From Sepiola atlantica (lineage: Eukaryota > Mollusca > Cephalopoda > Sepiida > Sepiolidae): a stretch of DNA of 64,000 bases. The notes under the pieces are model-generated. The model was not told the origin of the DNA. It saw nothing but the letters and a program-made list of their open reading frames with translations, and searched no databases. The stretch is taken from positions 72,375,288 through 72,439,287 of the forward strand of contig OY744523.1 in assembly GCA_963556195.1 (NCBI GenBank), written 5' to 3'. Positions 40,394 to 51,972 of this stretch are shown here, piece after piece; position 1 is the first letter of the stretch, and each line of letters starts with the position of its first letter. The position numbers and the translations under genes are program-made.

Positions 40394-42721
40394 GGTGTGG
40401 CCGCGGAGTAAGAGCGACCAAGTCAGTGGAGTCCCACAAAAAAGGGGCCACCAACCCAGATCAGCCGCCAGCCCTCAGTGACCGGGACTCTGCTCAGTAC
40501 CGCATGCTGGACCTCCACCAGGAACTGTTTGGCAGCAGCAGTAGCAGTGAAGACAGTGAAGGCAGCAGCCGAAGCAGCAGTCAAAGCAGCATGGAGGTGA
40601 TGCACCTTTCATCTGAAAGTCCGGCCCGGACTGGCATGCGGCAGTCCAGGCCCAGAAAGATGGGGGTTGCTCGAACCTCGAAAAAGACTGGAGCATCGGA
40701 TGTCACTGGGAAGAAAGGGACTAAGGTGGCCACTCCACCTGTTACAACCCCAGCAGCATCACCAAAGGAGTGGCCGTCCCTCACAGCAGCCCCAGCTGGA
40801 GAACCAAGTGTTTGGTCATTACCTCACGGGCAGAAGACGCCGTCGCCGCCGAAAACTATATCACCATCTACTCCGGCGGCAACCAACACTCCTGCCCTAT
40901 CATCAGCAAAGGAAGACAAGTGGGGACCCCAGTCACAAAGGAGCCCTTCGGAGTACCGTCGGTTGTTCGAGACCACCTACAAGGAACTAACCGACGGTAG
41001 CGTTATCAAAGCAGCTCCGGGAGCGGTGGAACGGCTAGCGAAGCGAATTGTTTCGCTAGTTACCATCGACTCCAGAACCAAAGGGTTGGCTGGGGTCCAA
41101 ATAGAAACAATAGGAGAAATCCTGTGGTCCCTCAAAGTCCCGGCAACGTACGTTTGCCGGAGGGGCTTTGCCACTTGGGACTTGCTTTTACCCACAGAGG
41201 AAGCAACTGAAAAGGTGGCCAGGGCCGACCTGAGGCATAAACATCTGAGCCTCATGCCGGAGTACTTGAGCAGGAGGAGGACACTAGTTACTGTCCTTGG
41301 CGTCCCCTGCTATATTGACTCGGAGCAACTAGGTGCAGTGATGAGTCAATATGGGGACGTCGAAGCCATAATCCCGGTCCGTGGTCCCCATAACCTAATG
41401 GTAGGGGACTACAAAATTAAGATGCGTTTGGACCGGGATGGCTTCAATAACATCCCGCCCCTGCTCAAGTGCGACGCCTGGTCAATGTCTATTATTGTGG
41501 AGGGTAGGAGGCCACATTGCTGGCACTGCGAGCAGAAGGGGCATATGGCCAAAAATTGCCCCAAGAAGGCGCCAAACAAGAAGACCCCTTCTGCCGCAGT
41601 CCCGGGAGGACCAGTGACATCAGCGGCTCCTCCACCATCGACCAAAGGAGGCATGGATGAGGAGGGTTTCAGCCAGGTGGTCCGCAAAGGAAAACAACAG
41701 AAGTCCTCCTCTAAAAAAGTGCAGCCCTCTGATGAAAAAGGGATGCGGGGTCCCACAAAGTCACTGGACGGAGATTTGCCCACCACTAAGGAGCCGCAGC
41801 AAGACTGTCACGGCAGCGGCTACCAAGAGGAAAACTGAGGTTCCCTTGTCAGCACCGTCTTCATCATCAGACTCGGAAGGGGAGAAGATGGAGGATGACG
41901 CTGGCCCGGCTCCGGCTCCAGAGACAGAGAGGAAGAACATACTGGACAAAAAGGTTGCCAAGCGCACCGGTAAAAAGATAAAAGAGGCTGGGCCCCAAAC
42001 CCCCGCCCCAACGCCTGAAGAGATGACTATCTCTTCTGCTCAGTCCCCCGAACCCCCGAAATCCAAACCCACCACTGAGCAGAAATCCCCTTCCCCCACT
42101 GAAACCCCCCCAGCTGGCTCCCGCTCTCTGTCTCAAAAGAAAGAGTCGGTGGCCAAAACAACAAAAGCGGCCAATGAGACCAAGAAACAAAATGCGTCAC
42201 CCTCTCCGCCACGAAAGGAGAAATCGAGAAAGCTCCCCTTCCTTCCAGGGGACCTCATCTGTGATGCAGACTTGCATCACGCCGCTGCCAAACTCACACC
42301 TCAGCAGAGAAGCGTCATCAAGCAGCTGCAGCTCCTAACGAAGGCCCAGGTTCTGGACACCACCAACCCGTCCAACTTCCCGGATGCCCCCTTGCTGATC
42401 ACTTTCGTCAGGAAGACGAAGATACGCCGCACTAAATCCATGTGGCGAATGATTGAAGCAGCTAAGGAGGCGATCCTACGCCTAACGTTGGTGAAAGAAG
42501 GGCACGACTCCCTCGACGATCTGAATGACAAATGCGAAGGGAGGATCCCTATATATGTCCACCCCTCATTTTATAGAGCCCTAACAATAATATTCCCCCT
42601 GGATGTCAGAGGCATCTCCCGAGACGGCCGCGCGTCGTCGGAATTGCTTACTGGCAATATCGGGCATGCCGTCGGCATCCTCACAGACAAAGATTTCAGG
42701 CCGTTGATTGAAACTGACTAG
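40394..42721 (+). pseudogene. LINE family 1 copy 3 ORF1, one frameshift
   Basis: Two overlapping frames (40426-41838, 41657-42721) together cover ORF1. The start upstream of 40426 is in another frame. An acidic serine run (SSSSSEDSEGSSRSSSQSS) precedes the middle domain (ERLAKRIVSLVTIDSRTKGL, CRRGFATWDLLLP, LVTVLGVPCYIDSEQLG), then a complete CCHC knuckle (CWHCEQKGHMAKNC, CX2CX4HX4C), a Lys/Pro-rich tail and the conserved C-terminus (LPFLPGDLICDADLHHAA, CEGRIPIYVHPSFYRAL). ORF1 stops at 42721, just before the ORF2 ATG. Of the family 1 copies this knuckle is the best preserved. Confidence 0.87.
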
Positions 42722-42725
42722 TGTA

Positions 42726-44905
42726 ATGGCCACGAACTTGAAGTTAGGAAGCTTGAACGCGAGAGGCTTGAGATCCTTAAGCAAGGCAGCCCGTATACTG
42801 GGGGATCTCAAGTCTTTTGACATAGATGTGGCTGCGGTACAGGAAACTCACTATGTTTCGATTGAGGATCACCGACTGCTGTCGGAACATTTCGATGTTT
42901 TTTCAGCATTCGGTGACCTTCAGGCTCGGGGAGTTTCTGTTAGTTAGACGCACCCTGTTAGCAAGGGTAAACGTTGTTCACGCGGATGCTGATGGCAGAC
43001 TGGTCGTGGCTGATGTTGCCGTTAACAATGCCAGATTCTGAATCGTCGCGGTTTATGCGCCCAATACCATTCGGGAGAGGGTTTCCTTTTTCCGGAGGTT
43101 GGAGGGGTTCCTCGGTGGTTCGGAGCGGTTAATTTTACTGGGAGATTGGAATGCCATCCTTGATCCCAAGATAGATAAGGTGGGTGGGCCTAGAGGGTCG
43201 GATGGGTGTGAGACAAGTCTGTCTGATTTGATGGCACAATGCGATCTGGTCGACAGGTTTCGTGTCGATCACCCGGGGTGGGAGTGGTGGACGTGGCTTT
43301 CTAGTAGGCCTTCCGCTCCAAGTACTTACTTGGATCGGTTGTTAGTCAGAAGAGGCAATGTAGACTATATCTCTTGCCCCACGTTCCACTGGTTAGGCCA
43401 TTCTGACCACAAATTACTTGTGGCCAGTCTGGAATTAGCCCCTAAGACTCACAAGTTAGCTGGGTACTGGAAGTTAAATACCTCCTTACTGGAGATACGT
43501 GACTTCCGGGAACAGCTGACTCTTAACTTTCAAAAGGGATTAGTGGGGGCGGTAACCGGGAGTAAGTGGTGGGTTAACGCCAAAGTTGGCATTAGGCGCT
43601 TTTCTGTACAGTATAGCCAACGCCTCGCATTAAATAAGGCGGAAGCAGAAAAGCGTTTAGAAACTAAGTTGGCCCGGGCGGTGGCTGGGGGGGATTCCCT
43701 AGGCATAGAACTAGCTAAGGGGGACCTGAAACGTGCGGCTAACATACGGTATGAGGGTCGAGTAGTTAGATCTAGGCTAAATAGAGTGTCCAACGAAGCT
43801 GTGAATGTCGACGCTGTTGAGCGTAAAGCTCCACTCTGTCGCAACTCGGTCGGTCTGATTCGTGAGGTTCAACACCCGGAAGGACACACCCTTGTGTCGA
43901 CTCGGGAGATTTGCGGAGGGTTTCGTGAACATTTTGTTGATCGTTTCACCCAACTGTCCAGACTCTGCGTCGAGGAGTTTGGCAGCTATTTGGCTGAGTC
44001 GCCCCGCCTGGAGGCGGCCCGAGCGGCTAGTTTTGATGGGCGCGTTACGGAATGTGAGGTCATGGCTGCTTTGAAGCAGGTCGGCTATGACAAATCTCCG
44101 GGACTTGATGGTTTGCCCTATGAATTGTTCTTGAGGCTGTCGCACATCTTCGTACCTATTCTGGTCAATGTGTTCAATCACTGGTTTGCACAGGGTACTA
44201 TCCCTGGTCAAGTTACCAGGGGTGTGATCACATTGCTCCAGAAAAAGGGCACAGATGGTGGGGGTTTAGATAGTTATAGGCCCATAACTCTGTTAAACAC
44301 AGATTTAAAGATTTTGGCCAAGGTTCTTGCAAATCGGTTGCAGGTTGTTATCAGTGAGTTGGTCGAACCTGATCAGAATTATGCTGTGAAGGGGAGATCG
44401 ATTCAGAACAATCTGCATCTGATACGCACGATCATAGAGGGATTAGAAGACGACACGGAAGCCGCGCTGATCAATTTAGATCAGTCCAAAGCTTTTGACA
44501 GGGTCGACCATCGGTTCCTGGGATCCGTTTTAGAGGCCGCCGGTTTTACACCGGACTTCCGCAGATGGATCTCCATTTTGTATCGCGGGCCGACGGCAGT
44601 GGTGCAGGTGAACGGGATGCGATCGGAGTCTTTCGCCGTCTCTCGGTCGGTACGTCAGGGATGTCCGCTGTCTCCCCTGCTTTACGTCCTTGCCTTGGAG
44701 CCTTTTCTCCGCAGGCTTAGGATGGGGGAGGCTGGACTGGCCCTACGCGGTATTGCTCTTACTGGCGGTGCACGAGCCAGAGTTTCCGCGTATGCCGATG
44801 ATGTCACCGTGTGCGTGTCGAGCTTTCGAGACATTTTCGCGGTGATTAAGGCACTCAAAAGGTACGAAGATGTTACAGGGGCCGTAGTCAACCTTAGCAA
44901 ATCAG
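42726..44905 (+). pseudogene. LINE family 1 copy 3 ORF2, truncated
   Basis: The ATG at 42726 opens an APE endonuclease (LGSLNARGL, VQETHYV). A frameshift near 42940 and a TGA at about 43040 break it. From 43099 a 604-residue frame has GDWNAILDPKIDKVGG, HSDHKLLVASLEL, KSPGLDGLPYELFL, LINLDQSKAFDRVDH, RQGCPLSPLLYVLALEPF and SAYADDVTVCV, so all RT catalytic Asp residues are present. It stops at 44905 where copy 4 sequence begins. The last 350 residues (thumb, Cys/His end) are missing. Confidence 0.88.
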
Positions 44906-45680
44906 AGAGGTGATCTGGGTCGGTGGGACACAAGTCTCCCCATCATCATACCTGCCGGACCGAGCTCTCGCCGGGCTTCAACCATCAGCCCGCCTGCCCG
45001 CAGGAGTGAGAAAAACTCAGTCGATGGAGCTCAGCGAGAAAAGAGCCACCGGCCCAGATCAGCCGCCAGCCCAGGACGACCGGGACTCTGCTATGCGCCG
45101 CATGAGGGACCTTGACTCCGAGCTGGTCAGCGACTCCATCAGCTGTGGCAGCGGCAGCTACAGAAGCAGCAGCAACAGCAGCCGTTCCAGTATGGAATTT
45201 TTGACTGAATGTCCGGCCAAAGCTGACATGTGGCAGTCTAGGCCAAGGAAGATGGGGGTCGCTACACCTGAAAGAAAGTCTGGGGCAGTTGGCGTCGCTG
45301 GAAGGGCTCAGCGAGGGACTAAAGTAGCCACTCCTAAAGTCTCTACACCTGCAGCTTCACCCAAGGAGTGGCCGTCCCTCACATCAACCCCAGCTGAGAA
45401 GACGAGCGTCTGGAACATGTCTCCCGAGCAGAAAACGCCGCCGTGTGTATTCTTCACGATTAGAAATAGGGCGGGGGGGGGGCGCCGCTTTCTCAACATC
45501 ATTTGATTTTGTATTTTAAACACCAGCTTAAAATCAAAATCAAATCTGATAGAAAGAGGTTGCCTACCTCACTATTTAAAAGTAGGTGGATACACACCGC
45601 TAGTTTATGCGTGTTCACACGGAATAAATTCGAGTTCGTGTTCCCTGCCTAGGCATGGCACACGCCGACCTTATGTCCTT
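44906..45680 (+). pseudogene. LINE family 1 copy 4, internally deleted (ORF1 start joined to ORF2 end and 3' UTR)
   Basis: 44906-45440 matches the ORF1 N-terminal part of copy 2 (GDLGRW, ASTISPPARR, SAVGVAGRAQRGTKVATP, PKEWPSLTSTP). At about 45441 it jumps to the end of ORF2 (IRNRAGGGRRFLNII, stop near 45506) and the 3' UTR, running to CCGACCTTATGTCCTT, where gypsy2 begins at 45681. About 5 kb of LINE is missing between the parts. Copy 3 joins it mid-RT, as if two tandem LINEs had been fused by deletion. Confidence 0.85.
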
Positions 45681-45866
45681 TGTAGTGGAAAATGAAGACA
45701 ACAATGTTAATTCATTAACTCTCTGGTTAGCAGAGTTGTCCCCCTTTGCAAATTGGCTGTTTAGAGAATTTGAACGCTAGATGGCTCTGGTTAACAGTCA
45801 ATTTGTATAGGTGGGGCAAAAGCAGCATAAAAACTGTACTCTTTTGTGAAGAGGGTGAATGCTCAG
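45681..45866 (+). repeat. gypsy2 5' LTR, first part
   Basis: 186 bases up to ATGCTCAG. The rest of the LTR resumes at about 51965 after LINE A. A TATA-like TAAAAAC lies about 30 bases before the LINE. Confidence 0.88.
45859..45866 (+). repeat. ATGCTCAG at the LINE A 5' junction
   Basis: Octamer at the end of the gypsy2 LTR part, directly followed by LINE A CTCTCTTCGG. The second copy is at 51957-51964. Confidence 0.9.
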
Positions 45867-46101
45867 CTCTCTTCGGATACTTTGTCATTGGTTTGTCTTT
45901 ATTGCGCGCTTAATTGTTATTTCCTATTGTTGATCTTGCTATTATTATTACTTGTTGGACATTACCGTTTTTTTTCCTTGTTACTGTTGAAATTTGTTAT
46001 TTGGAATTACGCAGTTTTTTTTCTCCCCACTTTTTGGGGGGGGGGGGGGTTTCCCCACTTTTTTTTTTTCTACTCTCACTAGTCTCTAGTTTTATTTCTA
46101 G

Positions 46102-47926
46102 ATGGCTAATGAAATGACAACTTCCGAAGGATCCGAGTGATCAAAACCACCCAAAATTCAAATCAATGTGCAACAGTTCATTGAAGATGCAAAAAAATGT
46201 ACACACATGGTCACGGAGACCGGATTGCTGGTAGACCTACGAAAATTGGAGGAGATCCAAAAAAGAACTGTCTCCCTTTTCGTCATGGATAAGAAAATCA
46301 AGAAGTCGATTAGAGCCACACCAGAACTAATCTTGAAACTATTGCACTCTGTTGGTTTCAAACCACAACGACTGATAAAATCGAAAGGTTTCAACACATG
46401 GTCGGCTTTGTTCCCAGACAAGGACACCTGCAACTAACTGTCCTTAACTCCAATTATTACCCCGGATTACGTACTGCGAACGGAATACATGGGAAGAAGA
46501 CGCTCCTCTGTTTCTTTTTTTAATGTGCCCTTCCATGTTAAGGGGGAGCACATAGGCGCCTACCTTTTAAAATACGGTGAAATAACGGACGTAAACCATG
46601 AAGAGTTTTCAGGAGTTTGGTCCTTTGAAATTTTTGTTGACAAGAAGGCTTATGATAGCATCCCATACTACCTTCTCATAGGGGAAGATAAATTGCCCAT
46701 TATACTTACAGGACGTAGACCTATTTGCTGGTATTGCGAAGAAATAGGGCATTTAACGATGGATTGCCCTCTAAAGAAAAAGGAACCGACTCTTAAGGCG
46801 ACTACCAGTAAGAAGTCGAGAGCAGGAGCTCATATTAATGCACCGCCACGTATTGGACTACCAATATTATCGTCAAGTGAGGAGTCTGACGAAGAATTTC
46901 CGGCACTACCTACAGCCAAAAAAAATGATGACGATGATACAGAAAACAAAAAAGAAGGCTGGGTCATTGTACCAGGGAAAAAAACCCCGGGACGTCTAAC
47001 CTTGGAGGAAATAAGAGAAAAAGAAATGTTGAAACATGACCCCGGAAAAGACTCTTACGTGAAAGCAAAAAATTTACTAAAAAAAGTAAATAATAACCCT
47101 AAGCCCACTCCTGACTCTGCCCCTAAAAAAAACCCTAATCCTCAGACCCCCAAATCAATGCCCGCTCCTATAACTGGACCCATTGTCGATAAGCCCTATA
47201 AATTAATCCCCCTGAGTCCTCAAAAAGTTCCCAAAAAATCCCCTAGACCTTCTCCTTTCGTGTCCCCTGCCCAGACCCCCAGAAGCTCCCCACCTGCATC
47301 CCACTCAAAGCATCCCTTTCCTGCACCTTCTCCAGCGTCTCCCATAGAGCCTAGCTCCCCCTCCCCTTCCCCCATGGAAGACATGCCTCCACCTACTCCT
47401 AAAAGACATAGGAGTCCTTCCCTAGAGAAAAGAAGTTTTAAAAAATCTACTTTTCTCTCGGGGAAAAGATATTTGCAAATGCACGCAAACCCAAATTGAC
47501 ACAGCTAAGAATATGCGTAGCACCAACCTCACCTGACTATTAAAATTCGAGGAGGTTGGTGGCTTATCTATCGAAGACCCCGATAACTTCCCCAACGCAA
47601 CAAGAGTGGTAACCGTTATAAGGAGAAGAGCTGAAGCAAAGGCTCTATGGGAGATGTTGGAGGAGGCGAACTCAGCCTTCAATTTTGCCCTCCCCCTTGC
47701 CATATTCAAAACCAGCGAATTGAAAGAAATGAGAAATAACTGTTTCGGAAGGCTACCCATTAGAGTTCACCCCTCCCTGTATAGGATAGCCAAACTAACA
47801 TATCCTCGTGATATCGGCGGCATCTCCTATGATGGTCTAATTAACGACCAAATGGGCAAAGAGTCCTTTGGGAGAGCCGTTGGTATCCTGACCTCATCTA
47901 TGTTCGTTTCTCAAACTCAACCCTAA
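46102..47926 (+). pseudogene. LINE family 2 copy A ORF1, broken
   Basis: The ATG at 46102 is followed by a TGA at about 46138 and a TAA near 46435 where copy B is open. The middle (46489-47499) keeps SVSFFNVPFHVKGEHIGAYL, the CCHC knuckle CWYCEEIGHLTMDC and the Pro/Lys/Ser-rich tail. One extra G near 47461 shifts the frame before the C-terminus (47606-47926, with FGRLPIRVHPSLYRIAKL). All parts match copy B closely, so the damage is recent. Confidence 0.88.
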
Positions 47927-47935
47927 GGCATCTTT

Positions 47936-50900
47936 ATGGCTCTCTATCTAGCAACTTTAAATGTGCGGGGCCTGAGGGCAAATGACCGTAAATTTCGGGT
48001 CGCTACCGACCTTCAGCGCCTCGGAGTGGATGTATGTTGCTTGCAGGAGACCCACCTTATTTCAGGGGACCATTTGGGTGCGTTGGCTAAGCGTTTTCAC
48101 GTTTATTCAGCGTACTTTAATTCTTCCGCAAGGGGGGTTTCCTGGCTGGTAAGCAAGACTTTAGATGCGTCGTGTGACCCTTTCTACATGGATCCGGAAG
48201 GGAGACTATGTATTTTGGATATTACCATAAAGGGGAAAGCATTTCGACTCGTTGGGGTTTATGCTCCCAATATCCATACTGAGCGTTCTTCCTTTTTTCG
48301 GCGAATCGAGCAGTTCTTGAATACTACTCGGACGGTCATTTTAGCGGGAGACTGGAACGCGGTCCTGGATCCCGATTTAGATCGTAATCGGTTCCGATTG
48401 TAGACAACTCTCGAGTTATATCGATCGGTTCTTAATTAAGGGAGTCGACGTAGGGGTAGTTGAATGTCCAAGTCTTCATAATATAGTTTACTCGGACCAT
48501 AGACTTGTTCGGGTCCGTGTGAACTTAGATAGACCTAAGCCTAGATTAGATGGTCACTGGAAGCTCAACACTTCGTTGTTCGATGTGAAGGGCTACCGGG
48601 ACCAGCTTCTACTAACCTTACAGCGGGAATTGACGGGGGCTGTAATTGGGAATAGGAAGTGGGGCCATTTTAAGAAAGTAATTAGGTCCTTTACTGCCGA
48701 TTTTAGCAGACGGATCAACCTATCAACTAGGGCAGTTAAAGTGGCACTAGAGTCTAGATTAGATCGGGCGATTGAGGTGGGGAATAGCTCTAGTGTTACT
48801 ATAATTAAGGCTAAGCTGAATTCTTTGGCTTTCAAAGAACATCAAGCTTTAGTAATTAGGAATAGGTTAAAAAGAATGTCTGCGGAAGCAACAAACATGG
48901 CCGCTGAACTGCGTGCAGAGGAGTTTCGCCATGCAACTGATCGACATATCGCTCGTGTCTCATTACCGAATGGGCGGCTCGTGACTACAAACGAAGGTAT
49001 TCTGGAGGCCTTTTGCTCTCATTTTCAAGAGCTTTTTACTCGGGAACCTGGTCTGTCTTTAGCACAATTCGACCCCTATTTGGCTGACTTTTCTCGCCTT
49101 GAGGCGACCGAAGCGGCTAGGTGCGAAGGTTGCATAACAGAGGATGAAGTTCAGGAAGCGTTGTAGCAGGTCGGCCTTAACAAGTCTCCTGGGATTGATG
49201 GTTTGCCCTATGAAGTGTATTTGAGGATGTCGCCCATTTTTGTTCCCTTGCTGACAGTTTTGTTTAATTCATGGTTTAGGAACGGGAATATTCCCCAGTA
49301 CTTGACCATGGGTTTACTGAAGCTGGTACGCAAAAGCAAAAATGGTGGGGATGGGTTAGATAACTTTCGGCCCTTAACAATGCTTAATGCGGAGTTAAAG
49401 ATTTTGGCCAAGATCTTAGCTAATCGTCTGCAACTTGTTTTGCCTGGTCTTATTAGCCCTAAACAGACTTGTGCTGTAAAGGGCCGGACCATTCAGGATA
49501 ACTTGCATTCGATACGCTTGATCATTGATAAAGTCGACACTGAAGCCGCGCTGATCAATTTAGATCAGTCCAAAGCATTTGATAGGGTGGATCATCGATA
49601 TTTGGAGGCTGTTTTGTCGGCGGCCGGCCTTGGTCCTCAGTTTCGCTCTTGGATTCGCCTCTTGTATGCGAACCCCGGTGTTAGGGTAGAAGTGAATGGG
49701 GTGAGGTCGGAGGCTTTCAGATTATCCAGATCTCTTCGTCAAGGGTGCCCTCTTTCACCGATGCTTTATGTGCTTGTTTTGGAACCCTTCCTTAACAAGC
49801 TAAGGGTGAATCCGGTCCTACGTGGAATTACTTTGCCAGGTGCTTGCACCACGTTGAAGTATTCTGCCTATGCCGACGATGTAACAGTGCTTGTAACGAG
49901 CAATGCCGAGATTAGTGTCGTCGGCAGAGAAATCAGAACATATGAAACGGTGACAGGGGCCAAAATCAACTGCGTTAAGTCTGTTGGCTTGCGCATCGGT
50001 GCCTGGAAGGGTGTTTCCTTGCAGGGACCCTTTGGCTGGACAGATGGACCTTGCAAGCTACTCGGCATCTGGTTTGGTCCTGATCTTCAGCTGGAGAAAA
50101 ATTGGTCGGAAGTCCTGAAATCGATAAGGGCCACAGCTGGCCTGTGGACCCGTAGAAATCTTTCATTAAAGGGGAGAGCGGACGTATGTGCTTCTCACAT
50201 TTACCCGATTATCCTATATCGTCTTTCAGTACTTCCACTCCCGTCGGATACACTGCTTGAGTTGCAGAGGGCTCTTTTCAATTTTTTATGGGTTGGAAAG
50301 GCCCATATGGTCCGTCGCGAGATTTGTTGCCTTCATCCTTCTGAGGGCGGTTTGGGTATGCCGAGCATCGATATTCGATGTCACACACTTCGGCTCTTTT
50401 ATCTAATCCGAATGAGTACACAATGTGAGGGAAACGGTGTCTTCTGGAAGGAAGACGCTAAGAAAGCCTTCCCGGCTTTGAGAAGTGTGCACTTGGACGA
50501 GGGGGAGGCACATAGGTTACCCCGAGGTGAGTGCTCCTTCTATCGCGAATGTAGACACGCATTGAAATTTCTTTTAAGAGCGACAGATGGCCTCTCTGAC
50601 ACTCTGCTGTTGTCCCGTAAGGCATTATATCGGGTAATGGTGAGGGGGAGCGTTCGTGGAGATAGGATTGAGGGGCTCGATTTGACGAGGGGGGAGCTTC
50701 GCTCAGTCTGGCCTTGGGCGCCTGGGTTAAGGTGTCTTGATAACGACGAGGCATCGCTGACCTGGCTGACGATTAGAAATGCACTCTGGGTCAGTAAGAG
50801 GCTTCATTCAGCGCGCTTGAGTAATTCTCCGACTTGTGTTAGATGCGGCGACGAGAACGAGACTGTAAGTCACGCCTTCGTTTATTGTCGCATTGTCGTG

Positions 50901-51266
50901 CCGCTGATTAAGCTTGTTTCAGGCTTCATGGTTCGTATTCTTAATGTGTCGTCTTTTGAACTGGAACCCATTAATGTATGTAGCAACTGGGCTCCGACAA
51001 CTGACAGTCAAAAACGTTCAACCTTTTTGAGCTTGCTAGTCGCTATGAGAGTTACGATTTGGAAGACGAGATGCCAGACAGTCTACGGAGCTGAGACCTA
51101 CACTCCTCTCGACCTTATTACGATTTTCAAATATTATCTGAAAGCTTGCATTAGGGCCGAGAGGGTGAGACTCTCTCCGGCAGATTTTGGTGAAAGGTGG
51201 GTGACTGGTGCGAGACTGTGTAGAACGGCTGGGGCTAGATTAGAGTGGTATTTAGACGTGCCTTAG
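47936..51266 (+). pseudogene. LINE family 2 copy A ORF2, one deletion and one stop
   Basis: It is the same as copy B except for a 127-bp deletion at about 48390 (removing part of the endonuclease and shifting frame) and an AAG-to-TAG change at about 49165. The RT part (49203-51266) is open, with LINLDQSKAFDRVDH, RQGCPLSPMLYVLVLEPF, KYSAYADDVTVLV and the C-terminal CVRCGDENETVSHAF. The ORF ends LEWYLDVP. Confidence 0.9.
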
Positions 51267-51344
51267 GCAGAATATTGGGTCGGAAAAACGAACATATATT
51301 TCAATTAAGTTAGGTTAAGCCATTTAATTTTATTTTTAGATTTT

Positions 51345-51367
51345 TTGTTGAATTTTAAGTTCAACAA
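51345..51367 (+). other. Hairpin after the ORF2 stop, LINE family 2 copy A
   Basis: TTGTTGAA (51345-51352), loop TTTTAAG, TTCAACAA (51360-51367). Identical in copy B (61459-61481). Confidence 0.75.
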
Positions 51368-51956
51368 CTTAGCTAGGGTGTGATTGTATTCATTACTCCC
51401 CTTTTATTTTGTCCTCTTCCCACCCCCTTTTTATTTTCTACCCCTTATTAAATCCCCCTTCCCTCCCCAATTAGGTGACAGATTGCCGATTTGTCGGGAT
51501 GCGGGTCACCCTTCAATATTTTCGAAGGAGGTGTATTTAAATAAAGCGTTGGGGCCCGCATCAAATCTTTATTTTTCGAGTTTTCGATTTCGACCAGCAA
51601 ACCGGCACCTCTGCCACATTGTGATATCGGGGGGCTTTTTACTAACAAAAATTTTTTTTTTTCATGTAAATATTCCCATTTTATTTTTGTATATATATAT
51701 TTTTAGTCCCTCCCCCCCGTTGCATATTTTTATATGGGTTTTAAGTAGGTTTTCATAGTATGGTTTATTATGGTGATAGTGATGGATGTATAGCATGAAT
51801 GTGGTATTTTGGTAAATGATGGTCGCGATTGAAACTAGCTAAGTTGAGACCGTTTTTAAGTTAGAAGTTCACCTATCCGTCCCCTCCCCCTTTTTTGGCC
51901 TTGTGCCACATTTTATATATTTTTGCATTTTTGTAAATTTATATAAATAAATAAAA

Positions 51957-51964
51957 ATGCTCAG
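51957..51964 (+). repeat. ATGCTCAG at the LINE A 3' junction
   Basis: It follows the LINE A end ATAAATAAATAAAA and precedes the gypsy2 continuation TGAGCTGAG. It reads as a target-site duplication with 45859-45866. Adding the ambiguous A gives nine bases. Confidence 0.9.
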
Positions 51965-51972
51965 TGAGCTGA

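Larger units (their letters stand above)
40019..44905 (+). mobile_element. LINE family 1 copy 3, 3'-truncated
   Basis: The 5' UTR begins right after the U2 fragment and is followed by ORF1 and ORF2. The copy ends within RT at about 44905, where it joins ORF1 sequence of copy 4. ORFs are less damaged than in copies 1 and 2 but still frameshifted. Confidence 0.9.
45867..51956 (+). mobile_element. LINE family 2 (Tx1-type), copy A, near full length
   Basis: It runs from CTCTCTTCGGATAC to AATAAATAAAA, nearly collinear with copy B. ORF1 has two stops and a frameshift; ORF2 has a 127-bp deletion and a TAG. It sits in the gypsy2 5' LTR and is flanked by ATGCTCAG (45859-45866, 51957-51964). Confidence 0.93.
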
